Part shown: positions 13,169 to 23,999 of the stretch, piece after piece
Position numbering within the stretch: position 1 is the stretch's first letter
Layout of the letters: each line of letters opens with the position of its first letter
Assembly (NCBI GenBank): GCA_033239125.1
Contig: BSWB01000005.1
Coordinates: forward strand, 46,546,993 to 46,610,992
Direction: 5' to 3'
DNA length: 64,000 nt
Source: Fagopyrum homotropicum
Lineage: Eukaryota > Streptophyta > Magnoliopsida > Caryophyllales > Polygonaceae
Translations under genes and position numbers: made by a program
Notes under the pieces: model-generated
What the model was told of the DNA's origin: nothing
The model's database searches: none
What the model saw: only the letters and a program-made list of their open reading frames with translations

Positions 13169-14904
13169 TCCGGTCGCCGGACGAATCTCATGAAGGGGAG
13201 GAATACGGGGTAGAGGCACTGTCTGTACGTATCCAAACTATCGCAAGAACCGGTCCGGCATATACGCCTCCTCTATGTCGGATATCCGTATGATACCCCG
13301 ATAACGAGAAACACCATACTCTACGCCAAAATCAAGCACATGCTCATCATACGGGGTAAAGCACACATCCTCCGCCCTCATCTGGTCTAACTGAGCTCGT
13401 AAGGAGTTTAGCCTCTCTACGGTAATAGACGGAGTCTTCGGGACAGAAAGTCTCGAACACCACCGTGCATGACCAAGCATATTCGGATCCTCCACAGCGG
13501 CACATCCCAATGACGGGAAATGTGCGTAAATCCAAAACTGTACAAATTCTTTTATTAATTTCAATTTTATCAATAAAGTGACGTTATATAAAGAAAAATA
13601 TTTATAACAACACACCTGTAACAGGGAAGTACATCCTGTCATCGTCGTCACCTTCTTCCTGGTGGCGTCCCCCAAACATCTGTAAAGATAAGCAAGGGTC
13701 CCGGTGCCCCAAGCATACGCCTCTCTCCTCAAATGATCTCGTACTAGATCAATAAGCCATCCTCGCATCCTGTTGGTAGACTTGTCGACTACCAAAGTCG
13801 ACGATATGGACAATAACAGATATGCAGATGCAATAGTGTCAACAGGAGGCACTGGAAGGGCCAACATCTCAGCGGCTCTACGCCTAATAGTATCGTAGAA
13901 TAGCTGTGAAGTCTGACGTCTAGCCTCTGTTGGTGATAAGCCAAGACGATGAACCAGCCAATCATGTCGTACACTATCATCGACGGAAGTCACTAATGCA
14001 TCTCCATCAACTGGTAGTCCCATAATGATATGAACATCGTGTAGCGGTATTCCCATCTCACCCCATGGCATGTGAAATGTGTTTGTCTCTGGGTGCCACC
14101 TCTCGACAAACGCCGTAATCAGACAATGATCGACGCCGTCAAACTGTACGTCCTCTAAATCCGTCAGTCCGCTGCGTCTAGCTAATCCAAACCATGAAAA
14201 TGCGTCATCTACATCTCGTCGCCACTCACGTAATCTACTAAATGCGTCGAGCCTCCGAACAACTCTAATCACGGGGGAATCCATACCGGCCCATATAACG
14301 CTGGCTTTGTGGTCAGCATAGCATGTCAATAAAGGAGGAGGTACGTCCTTCTCTACCTGCTCCTCATCACGTACATGCTCAGGTAAGTCGTCCGGCTCCC
14401 TCTGTTGTGGTATGTCTTGCTATGGTATGTCCTGCTGCTGCTGCTCTACTTCAACTGGTATCTCCTCATGCTCATCCTCCAGTATATCATCTAAATGAGA
14501 CATATCGTGCGCAGACTCCTCCGTGTCGTAATCAGCAGTAAGTGAAATAGGTACGACATCCTCCTCGCCAGAAGCCAATGTGGGTGCATGAACCTCTACA
14601 TCTGTAGGTGCATCCATAGGTGCTTGAACGGATGCCTCTACAGCTGCATCTACAGGTGCCTGAACGGATGCCTCTACAGCTGCTGATGCAAGTCTAACTC
14701 GTCGAGCTACAGCCTCTCGACGGACGGAAGTTGTGACTAATCTCGTCGCCCTCTTCCTCTTCTCTCTGACAGTCCTCAACGCACGCTGAATATTTTTTTA
14801 ACTCAAATTTTTATTTTTCTATTATACATATATATTATAAATGTATATATATATTTATATATAAAATTGTGCTATTATTATAATCATATACATATATATT
14901 ATAA

Positions 14905-14973
<69 letters not shown>

Positions 14974-15314
14974 CATTAACTATCATAAAATCGATAATAA
15001 TCCAATTACAATTATTCCTAACTAGCCGAACCTAACTAAACTAAATAGTTTCAATACTACTAACTATCGATAATAGTCCAATTACTATTATTCCTAACTA
15101 GCCAAACCTAACTAAACTAACTAGTTGCAATACTACTAACTATCGAAATTTATCCAATTTCAATTATTCCTAACTAACCGAACCTAACTAAACTAACTAG
15201 TTTCAAGTATAATGCAAAAAATAAATAAACGATAAAAAAACAATATTAACTAACCTGGAATCGATTCACAAGTGGTCTACTCCTAGAGCTCTCGATATCT
15301 GAATCTCCCTCCAT
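13169..15314 (-). pseudogene. Plant mobile domain (PMD) gene, copy 1, cut by the gypsy insertion
   Basis: Exons on the minus strand: 15255-15314 (MEGDSDIESSRSRPLV and on), 13616-14785, and 13169-13537, which continues at 3061-2876. The N-terminal part is acidic with repeats built on VEASVQAP. The PMD core has LTDLEDVQFDGVDHCLITAF, ERWHPETNTFHMPWGEM and HDVHIIMGLPVDG, the signature seen in plant MAIN/MAIL-like proteins and in many transposon-borne PMD genes, often annotated as phosphatase 7 long-form homologues. Introns are 13538-13615 and 14786-15254. Stops TAG at 14420-14422 and 13238-13240 probably replace Gln. A role in the transposon is not established. The convergent partner is the transposase-OTU gene. 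Confidence 0.85.
14786..15254 (-). repeat. PMD copy 1 intron: (TA)n microsatellite and 76-bp tandem repeat
   Basis: A run of TA dinucleotides occupies about 14905-14970. Next, about 14975-15207, come three diverged copies of a 76-bp unit containing TTCCTAACTAGCC and CCTAACTAAACTAA. Both lie inside the first intron of the PMD gene. Confidence 0.85.
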
Positions 15315-15484
15315 TGTTGGAGGTATCGAAGAAAAGAAGAAATGGATGAAAACAAGAGAAAAAAAAATTGAGGGCAAGGGAAGTGCGCGACGGCTGCGAA
15401 ACGCGAGGGCAAAGGACGCGGAGCGGTAGCGAAGAAAACAAGGGCAAGGGAAGTTGGCCTCCACGTCTCCTTAAATAGGCGGAG

Positions 15485-15608
15485 GTGGGCTGGGCAGGCG
15501 CGCATGGGCCTCGCGCAGGCCCAATGCGCAAGGGCCTGCGCGCATGCGCCTTGCGAGTGCGCGAGGCCTTGCGCGCACGCCGGCGCCGGCCCCTATGCCG
15601 ACGCCGGA
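15485..15608 (-). promoter_or_regulatory. GC-rich, CpG-dense block upstream of PMD copy 1
   Basis: About 120 bp of alternating GCGC/CATGCGC sequence with several short inverted repeats lies 170 bp upstream of the PMD start codon, in otherwise AT-rich DNA. It may be part of the promoter or a structure-prone repeat. No function can be read from the sequence. Confidence 0.4.
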
Positions 15609-15999
15609 TAAAATCACTCTACCAAAAACATAAACCATAAAAACATATCAGACAACTCATGTGATATAAAAACGAAACAAAGCATACCAAAAATCCTATA
15701 AAAACAAATACTAGAAACACAAATAGATAGGGATACAAGACAAATAATATCAATATACACAGGAAACAAATAAACATCACATACCAGAAACTAATACCAG
15801 AAGACATACTAGAAAACCTAAAACCAGTAACATACCAAAAAAGCTAATACCAAAAACACATACAATAGAAACATACCAGAAAACTCATGTTAATATAAAG
15901 ACAAAACAAAACATACCACAAACCATATCAAAACACATACCAGAAACCATAGATAAACTCATCAAACCCTAATGTGAAACAAATACAGAAACAATAATA
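15609..15999 (-). repeat. TTTCTGGTATG-type degenerate repeats
   Basis: On the minus strand this stretch is full of TTTCTGGTATG, TTTTGGTATG and related words. The same motif fills 50030-50890 inside the Pack-MULE-like element. No coding potential is seen beyond chance hydrophobic frames. Confidence 0.65.
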
Positions 16000-16035
16000 C
16001 TAGAAAAAATGAGAGAGAATCAAAGCCATACTAAC

Positions 16036-16224
16036 CACAGGGTCTCTTGGAGCAGCAAATAAAACTAATTGAAGACCTTCATCCCGATCAAACACCGGAG
16101 GTGCCTGCGCCTCGTTTGACACAGCCTCTTCAACAAGTGAAGGAGGCATTGAGGTTAGCAGATTGAATGTAGGAACATCAGAACCAGACGATCGATTAAC
16201 TATGACCTTAGATCGAGTCGACAT
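16036..16224 (-). CDS. TIR-proximal first exon of unknown protein
   Basis: The minus strand opens with MSTRSKVIVNRSSGSDVP at 16224 and stays open to a good donor (GTTAGT) after codon 63 at 16036. I do not recognise the protein. Its position, roughly 270 bp inside the TIR-like end at 16562 and followed by an intron-like stretch of TTTCTGGTATG repeats, mirrors the disulfide isomerase exon in the element at 48861-51131. It may be a captured host exon or the first exon of an element gene. The downstream exon is not identified. Confidence 0.4.
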
Positions 16225-16495
16225 TTTTGTGTTGGTTAGGGTTTACGATAAATTGGCAGGGAGGGAGAGATTGGGCCAAAACAGTTGAGTTTTGGTATCA
16301 ATGACAACGAAATTGGGATTGTGATTGCCGGAGAAGATCTGAAACTTGAAGAAACTAAGATTCCAAGAGTGAGATTGAGGGAGAAGTTGAAGTTGAGGAG
16401 TCGAACGTCTCTGGTTTGAAGAAGGTTGGTTCCGTGAATGAATGAAGCGGGATGTTGGAATGTGAAATTAATTTACCTATTAACATAATTACAAC

Positions 16496-16562
16496 AGTAA
16501 AAAATTTGGGGTACAATTACATAAATGAAAATTAAAAAAGGCCTAGTAGGCCAAAATCTTTC
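16496..16562 (-). repeat. TIR-like terminus of MULE copy 1
   Basis: Reading the minus strand from 16562 gives GAAAGATTTTGG, CTACTAGGCC, a T/A-rich stretch, TTGTACCCCAAA and TTTTTTAC. The same order occurs at 48861-48959 (+) and 51066-51131 (-), where it flanks one element in inverted orientation. The outermost base is not certain. Confidence 0.55.
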
Positions 16563-17156
16563 ATAAATCTTTAGCGTTTTCTAAAACTATTTTTGTTACA
16601 AAAAATCAAATTTTATCTACGTAACAACGCAGAGGTTTTATAGATTAAAAAAATAAATCGTGGTTTGTTGTTTAAAACCGTGTATTTTTTATTATGTTGG
16701 TTGTAATTAAAATTTTTTTTAATAAGTTATTTGTTATTAAATTTTTTATGTTGGTTGTTATTTAAATTGTGTCTGTTTAATAAATTGTTTGTTATTTAAA
16801 TTTATTTTATTACAACTTAAATTGTATGGCTAATGTTTATTCATAATAGTATTAGTAATATTATTTAATAATAAATAATATACAAATATATAATTATTTA
16901 ATTTATTAAAAATAAATAAAAAAATAAAACTAAAAAATAGGAATTCATAACTCTTTATTGTGGGTTAAAATAAATAATAGTTAAACGAAATTATTAAACT
17001 TACGTGACATAAATCTTGCGACTTCAACGTGTACAAGGAATAGTAGTCCGAAGCTCTGCGTTGCACACGGTGTAATCTTATATATATTATAGGAGAAACT
17101 TCTAAATTCACGTGTCTCATTAGGAGAACTCTAATGCCACGTGTCATTTTAGCAAT
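16563..17156. other. AT-rich spacer, no gene seen
   Basis: Between MULE copy 1 and the solo LTR the sequence is AT-rich with direct repeats of TATGTTGGTTGT and TAATAAGTTATTTGTTATT-like words (16690-16800). No coding similarity or RNA gene is visible. Confidence 0.6.
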
Positions 17157-17161
17157 TAATA

Positions 17162-20132
17162 TGTAACGCCCCGATATATTTTTTTTAAATTTTTACTACA
17201 CGTGTTCGCGACTTTTTTTTTTTTTGAAACAATTTGGTTTACTAGGCTTTTTCTAGTTTTATGTTTAGTAAATGTACCCCTTGAGAAAAGAGTGTGTAAA
17301 GTTTGAAAATAAATACAAAAGGTTGGGGTATATTTACTTAATTGAAACATTAAAAAGCATACTTACTACTCTAGTTTTTCAAAAAGGCTTAGTTACCAAA
17401 ATTGTCCTTTTTTTTATTGACAGTATTTTACAACGCAAAATATCGTTTCCGAGTATATTTATATATTGGATACGTTCACGTATATCCGTTGTATTATTTT
17501 CGGAGAAAGTCGGAAAGTTTCGATTCGGAAATCCCGTTCCGAATGCTTGTAATCGAACTTATTCTTTTACCCCTTTTTCATTTTATTTTATTTACTTAGT
17601 TTTATTTTCTTCTCCCTATTGCGTGTCTCTCTCCCTTGACCAGTCTCGTCACCTTCTGCAGCCTACTCACTACAACCATCTTTCCTCTCTTCTACTTTCC
17701 CTTCTCCCCAAGTGAAGAACCAACAACTCCCATCATTCTTCATGTCCCCACCCTCTTGACTCCTCGCCTTGCTACACCAACTCCCTCAACCTCTCAACCC
17801 TAGTGACAACCGCCTCTACCCGATACCAATACCCTCTCCCTTCGTTTCCCAGTCGGACCAGGAGTACAACAATGAAGCCCTCCTTCCCTCTCTATTTCAC
17901 CACCTCTTCCGAAATCTTCTACAACCAGGACTATGGCGGCCTCGATCTCTTCCTCATCTCATGCGAACAACGACCGCCTTCCTTCGCAACCCTTTCTCAT
18001 CTCTCTGTCGACCGGAACCGGAGCTCCACCTGCCCTTTCGTTTGTTGTAGCAACCACCACCGCTGAATGAAGCTTGAATCGCCGATCGAGAGCCCCGTCC
18101 TGCCCTGCCACCGCCTTGGCCCTAGTCGGAGAAGCGTTGCCTCGCAGCCGCCGCCGGACCGAGCCTCCACCTCCGCCGCGGCCTTGGGTTGCCTCTCCTG
18201 TTGCCGAAAACAGTAGGGTTAAAAGACCCATTTTTTTTTTTTTTTTTTTATTAAAATCGGGACCCCTTTATTTTGTAGTAATTACAATTTTATCCCACTG
18301 TTTTGTATTTGCAGTTTTGAACCCAGTTTTTGGAATTTAACAATTATACCCCCTGCAGAATTATTTACATGGAATGACCCATATTTCATATTGCAAATTA
18401 TGACCCAGCTTTGTGCAAATTATCTTTTGTTCCCTTGTTGATTTAATTTCGGGTTATGAACCCAAAGATTTAATTGCGGATTTATGATGCATGTTTGTGA
18501 TGTTGCGTATTTTTCCCCGCAAATGGATTAGCGGGTTGAAACCTTGGATTTTTATTATGGAATATTCTTATATTGAAATGCTATATTTTACACCCTTATT
18601 GGATTTAAACTCGATTTATTTCTCAAGTATTAATTGCGATTTTTACAACCAAGTTCCTAAACTTTCATATTTTAACCGGAAGGGGGTTTTGCGGGTTTTT
18701 AACGTGGGCTTTTGAAATCGAGTTCTTCTTTAATTTATATATATATATATATTCCGATCAAATTTAGCATATGAGCTAAATTTATCTAGTTTTGATGTTA
18801 GGTTCGGAAACGACCCCGCAAAGACCGAACGAGTCGAAGTTCGACATCCATCGATCAACTTCCGTCTTTTGACGTCACGTGAGTACCCTTTCCCCCGAGC
18901 TTATGATCTTACCTCGATCTAGTTATGTTTAGTAGTGTCACGCTAGGTTTGATTTAGCATAACTTAGAGTAAATACCAAGTAGTGGCTTTGATTTCTAGG
19001 TGAGGATTTGAGTATGGTTTGAACGTACTAAGGATTGAGGTGTGTATGTTATCATGTGAGCTTTGTTGAGGTTATGAGTATGTGTTTGTTGATATTGCGG
19101 AGTTTAGGATGAGAGTATCCTATTACGTGGGACTATGGTTGTGAGGACTAGGAGTGTTATCCTAGTTTATGAGAGTGCATGATCTTGTGAGAGCATATAG
19201 GACTAGAAGTCTATGGACTATTAGCTTGCAGGGATGGTTGTTAATTATCGTGTCTTGTCTTGAACAGGCCTTGGTTGTATTCCTACGGGAAGTGAGATCG
19301 GTTTTTAGCTAGCTTTGAGACGAGGTAAGTCCTCGGACTTACTTAGTTGCTTCTATGCCTTATTTGGATGTATATGGTGGTGTGTGTTTACCGCTTTTAA
19401 GCATAAAAACGGATTAGGATTTACTTGACCTTATTTATTGGCCCATCGTTACTACTATTATTATTATCGGGCGGTGACATCACCGCTCAGTTTCCCGAGG
19501 GAGACTGAGGGGATCTCTGCGACCAGGCCATACACGGTATACGGGCGGGCTTCTTCATCACTCCCTCAGGGTATACGGGTTGGGCGCCGCCACACTCCTG
19601 TTGGTTACACGGGGACAGAGACGAGAGTTATAAGACTCTCGTGTCACACTTGAACGAATGGATTAGATATGGAATAACCTAAAAAGATAATAAGTAACGG
19701 ATGTTTATGTTTATGATCTTGTTATGTGTTTGTGTTCCTATGTGTGTTTGTGCCATATTATTCTTATAATGCCTAGAATGTGAGCTAACGGTTTTATACC
19801 GATTGTTGTAGTTGATGTGCAGGATAGGAAGCGGCCGAGTGATCCGGAGGAGTGGGCAGCCGGGGTTCCGTACATCTTAGGATGAGTTGGGTTTTGGAGT
19901 CCTTGTGTTGTTGTTATTATATATTATGTTGATGTTGTTGTAAGGACGGCTGAAGTCTTTCTTTTCTTTTATTGTCGGATTTCATAACATTGCATAAAAA
20001 TGTATTTCGGTTTTGGCCTTTATTTGTGCCTTGTTGCAAGATCCGGTGAAATTGTTGTCAGGCTAAGGGTCGGGACCCATTCTGAGGTCCCAACCCGTAG
20101 CGCCCCGAGTCCCGCGGATTCGGGATGTTACA
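17162..20132 (+). mobile_element. Solo LTR of a gypsy-like retrotransposon
   Basis: The element starts TGTAACGCCCCG and ends GGGATGTTACA, with TAATA directly on both sides (17157-17161 and 20133-20137). There is no internal coding region, so it is a solo LTR left by recombination. It shares layout with the gypsy LTR at 3067-5449: a GGTGACATCACCGCTCAG-like block near 19472 compares with GTGACATCACTGCCCAG near 4820, and ends use CCCGAG and GTTACA. It is therefore a related but distinct family. Pyrimidine-rich reading frames at 17570-18230 are not convincing genes. A TIR-like motif occurs at 17231-17280. Confidence 0.92.
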
Positions 20133-20137
20133 TAATA

Positions 20138-22414
20138 ACAACCCAAAATTTTTTAAATTAAGTTTCCTAAATTTTAAATCTTATCTTATCAAAAATCTTA
20201 AATCTTAAATCTTTAAATTCGATAATTTCAATAAGATTATTAAAATCTAAAAAAATTACTAAAAATTTGACCCATATTTCACCTCAACTCATGAACTTTT
20301 TAAAAAAATTTCATTATATAATTTAAATGCATATTTTTTAATTGCTAATATAAATTTAATAATTTAATAAAAAAACGTATCTGAAATTTTTTTTCAATCT
20401 TATTCAAAAAGTGCATTATAAGTTTTCTATGCTGATTTTATCCCATTATTTGTATTAAAATTTTTTATTAAATTTATAGTGCATAAATCATAATAAACTT
20501 TAATAAGATGATCTTATAGTCAGTTTTTTTTATTGCGCTTCCAAGGAAAAACCCTAGCCTCCATCCGAAGAACGCGCTTAAAAAAACTTCGGTGTCGCCG
20601 CCACCAACAAGAAAACCCAGAAAACTCTCACCAACGCTCTTCCTCTGATCTGGATATGCTTCGAACTTCCCTTCCTTCCCATTCTAGTAGGCGATTTCTT
20701 GCGTCTCTCAATCACCGATCTCAAAAACCCCTTCAATGGCAAGCAAAAAGATGTCAAACCCTGCTGGTGTTGGGTTTGTGTTTGTGATTGGCGCCGGTGG
20801 TGTAGAGGGAAGTTGCGCCGTGGAGAACTTGGCTTGGGTTTCCGGCCGCTTCTGTATGTTCTCACCCCCTCAACATCTCTGCTCCTTCAAGATTGATTCA
20901 CTGTATATGGTGGCATCAACTCCTTAGCTGAATCGACATGTTTTCTCTTAAAGGTTCTTCAAGTATGACTCAATCTAACCTATAACAAAACAAATTACTA
21001 TGGAAAGCCAAAAGAGTATGGCTTCCCATTTTAATTCCCAAAAAACCCGAACAACTGGATGCATATGATCCAACCAACCGAACAAATTTTTATGTGCCTA
21101 CAATTTGATGATTCCAGAATCCTGAAACTCAGTGACGTGTTTCAACGTTTTTCTTTCGTTAACGGTGGAATTCGAATGTTAACAATTACTCCAGACCACA
21201 ATGTCAGAACCCTAAAAACAACAAGAATTGAGAGGTTGAACCTTGAAGTTCATAACACTCTGCTGAAAATTTTTGCTTCGGAATTATAAGTGTGATTAAC
21301 TTATGCTTGAATGTGGTATTTGGGCTCTTTGCCTGGTTTAATGTTTTGTGCTACAGAGGCTGTTTAAATTACTAGACTGCATCTGTTTTCTAGCTAAGCT
21401 TTTAAAAATAAAGACTGATTTGCTACCAAGGAGAAACATATTCACAGTAATCATTTCATTGCATTCAACTAGTAAGTCTCGTATGCGGCTTATTTTGTGT
21501 GAGATTGTTTTTTGCAGGAACAACGAAGCAACTCACAAAACTTGTTGACAGGAAGACAAACAAAGAACAACCTTATAGTGAGGATATCACTACGAAAAAT
21601 GAATCCTAAATGTCAAGAAGTGTTGTACAGTAAATGTGATTCTTTTCGAACAAGTATTTCATTTTGACTGGACAATTGTGAGGAAGATTTGGCCGTGTTG
21701 GGGATAGATAAAAGTCGAGTTTTGAAGATCAAGATCGAACAATTTTGCTGAAAACAAAATGAGAATGATTTCTTCCTGAGTATCTCAAGCTTGGAGTGCT
21801 GAGTGACACAAGAACAAATAGAACATTTATTTGGTCAAATAACAGGTGTTATAAATTCAATTGTCTTCTCCCATGTAAACAAGAACACATAAAATATTTA
21901 CTCAACTAAATATGATGTCAGGCTCTTTTATTACGGTTTGCAGAGTAATAGAAGGGATTGACGGGTATAGAACAAGCGATGAGGTATTGAATAATAGGAA
22001 TGATATTGTCATTTTTTTGGATACGCAGCAGTTGGATTCCATCCATAAGCTTAATCAACTCATCAACAGAACAAATTGGAGAAGTTTTCTCCTAGGCCTG
22101 GAAAAATCTGACGGAAAGACTGTACTGAAGTATAGTGACTGCTTTGATAAGTGTTATGACCAATTGTTAACTCCAAAATCTTCTAGCATAGATAAACTTG
22201 TCGTGTACGACTCGTGTGTTTGGGTTTTTTATGTAAAACTATTGAATAATAGGAATGATATTGTCATTTTTGGATGCAGTATGATCAAATGTGAATCCAA
22301 GAACAAAGTCCTTCAAAGAAGATATGAACAACTATTATAATTGACGACAATGATCCATCTACCAAGAACAACCACTAAATTACCCACAAAATTACTCAAC
22401 TTTAATGTTATGAA
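20138..22414. other. Decayed sequence, no recognised gene
   Basis: The stretch has short open frames but none I recognise. A GC-richer part at 20540-20930 resembles the 5' region of a gene on either strand, and a 76-codon frame lies at 21059-21289. The words around GAATAATAGGAATGATATTG occur twice (near 21985 and 22240), showing a local duplication. No IleRS N-terminal signature was found here, which matters because the IleRS 5' exons are missing. Confidence 0.5.
21912..22340 (+). CDS. Hypothetical 142-residue open frame
   Basis: An open frame starting MMSGSFITVCRVIEG contains two copies of LNNRNDIVIF at about residues 26 and 112, matching a DNA-level duplication. No family is recognised, no promoter or neighbour supports it, and the surrounding DNA is decayed. 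It could be a captured exon fragment or chance. Confidence 0.2.
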   Translation: MMSGSFITVCRVIEGIDGYRTSDEVLNNRNDIVIFLDTQQLDSIHKLNQLINRTNWRSFLLGLEKSDGKTVLKYSDCFDKCYDQLLTPKSSSIDKLVVYDSCVWVFYVKLLNNRNDIVIFGCSMIKCESKNKVLQRRYEQLL

Positions 22415-22447
22415 CTAGTGCATATCCCGCACCTTGTGCGGATATAT
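22415..22447 (-). mobile_element. Helitron 3' terminus (minus orientation)
   Basis: On the minus strand the sequence reads ATATCCGCACAAGGTGCGGG, a few bases, then CTAG followed by T. A CCGCAC/GTGCGG hairpin about 8-12 bases before a terminal CTAG is the standard Helitron 3' end. The same hairpin core is found at 52817. The matching 5' end to the right was not located. Confidence 0.65.
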
Positions 22448-22792
22448 TTATAAATTGGATCTTTTGAGTAATATGTTATTGGTCGTGTGACATGAATAAT
22501 CTTAATTTAATACAAATACATTCTAACATATATTAAAAAATATATTTATGTAAAAAATAATGTAATAGCAGTCGAATTTGAAAAACCTAATTATAAAATC
22601 CTCTTATGTAAAAAGAATTTATAAAATATAATTATAGAATCTAATTAAAAAAAATTCTAACAGTAGACATATATGAAATAACCAATTATAAAATATATTT
22701 ATGTAAAATAAAGTTCCGATAATCAAATGTTTTAAGTAACTCGAATAAAAAGATTTGAATTATAGTTTTAATAAAAACATAAACGATTATGA

Positions 22793-22914
22793 AACAATGA
22801 TCAAAAGGTCTTTCGACTTTAACGAATTTTTTAATAACTACGAATAATCCATACGACATTTATTTATTTTTGTGAAAAAATGATCAAAAGGTCTTTCGAC
22901 TTTAACGATTTTTT
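22793..22914. repeat. Direct repeat of about 38 bp
   Basis: ATGATCAAAAGGTCTTTCG followed by ACTTTAACGA occurs at about 22797 and again at about 22878. It lies within or next to the Helitron end at 22415. Confidence 0.7.
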
Positions 22915-23005
22915 TATTATAAAAAAAAAAAGAAAAAGAAACGGCTCATGTATATATGATATAGTTGTGACAATCACGTCAGAACAAATGTATACATCAA
23001 CAATC

Positions 23006-23409
23006 TAATCCTAATTTTAGAGTATACAATTAGTTTAATTTAGAAGAGGCACATATTTACTACTACCGTGAAGCACGAGTTGGTGCTACAAGTATTATAG
23101 CTGATTATCACATATGTTATTTGTTTGATCCCTTATTCCTAAGGCTCATGGTTTTAGTTTGCCTTGGGAATTTATGATTTTAATCTATATGTTTTATGCA
23201 TCTTCGGAATAACATTTATTAAACAAACAAATCAACAGATTATATTACATGATCTATCTAATAAAGGATTATTTTGTTGATTGGGATCAAACAAATAACA
23301 TATGTGATAATCAGCTATAACACTTGTAGCACCACGTCGTGCTTCACTGTAGCAACAAATATCCGCCTCTTCTAAATTAATCTAAATGTATACTTTAAAA
23401 TTAAGATTA
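23006..23409. mobile_element. Foldback / MITE-like inverted repeat, about 0.4 kb
   Basis: Arms of roughly 140-150 bp (23006-about 23145 and about 23280-23409) are reverse complements with scattered mismatches; both contain GCTGATTATCACATATG or its complement. The loop is about 130 bp. No transposase is encoded. A clear target duplication was not found, so the family is undecided. Confidence 0.75.
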
Positions 23410-23503
23410 AAGTAAACTAATCGATACCCTAAAATTAGGATTAAATTAAACTAACTTGTACTTCACCGGACAACATTTAACCCCAAGAGAATCGCTAAGC
23501 CAC

Positions 23504-23753
23504 TCAAGGGACCAATTCAGTATCGAAGCTAACGGTAGGATCATAGCAAATGTATAAAACAACAATTTGAGTAGTAGGAAGCCTGGAAACATGAATAGGC
23601 TTGGTTTGACCGATTTTGTGACAACGATCCATAAAATGTAAGTCCATCTGGGGGGTTCGCAGATGAGTAATGAGAAAGAAAAAGAGAGGTATCATAAAGG
23701 ATACAATCGTAGTCGCTATCCACGGCATTCAACTCTTTAATCTGATCATACAT
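23504..23753 (-). pseudogene. SNF2-family remodeller fragment, DDM1/LSH-like
   Basis: The minus strand encodes PQMDLHFMDRCHKIGQTKPI followed by HVSRLPTTQ, closely resembling helicase motif VI of SNF2 remodellers; the MDRCHKIGQTKP form is typical of the DDM1/LSH group. The stretch just upstream (DYDCILYD) fits the preceding helicase segment in a shifted frame. Only this short piece remains, with frameshifts and a stop at 23504, so it is a captured or decayed gene scrap and not a functional remodeller. Confidence 0.7.
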
Positions 23754-23999
23754 GTGAAATTTACATCAGACACAAAACACTAACCTTGTCTTCATTCACA
23801 AAAAGATGGCTTTTTTCGTTGGAAGCCGGACACGATACGATGATGGCAGCAATAACAGCCTGCAAAGTAGTAGCCGTTGTTGGTAGAGGACGAGGCATTG
23901 GAAACTAACTTCTCTTGTACAAATATATAAAGAGAAAATAGAGATCAAGAAGGTGCGAAAGCTTGTTGTTTAATATCCTAATAATTAAGATTTTAATAA

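Larger units (their letters stand above)
1..16562 (+). mobile_element. Mutator-like element copy 1, left end outside window, gypsy element nested inside
   Basis: A composite DNA transposon is inferred from a MULE transposase-OTU gene on + (to 2833), a convergent PMD gene on - (15314 to 2876, interrupted by a gypsy element) and a TIR-like segment at 16496-16562. That segment, read on the minus strand, contains CTACTAGGCC and TGTACCCCAAA and recurs at both ends of the element at 48861-51131. The left terminus is beyond base 1, so the target duplication cannot be checked. Without the 10.1-kb gypsy insertion the visible part is about 6.5 kb. The right boundary is uncertain by some tens of bases. 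Confidence 0.6.

Noticed and set aside
17272..18340. Several frames of 60-147 residues as genes
   Set aside because: All lie within the solo LTR, are pyrimidine-rich and show no recognisable domain.
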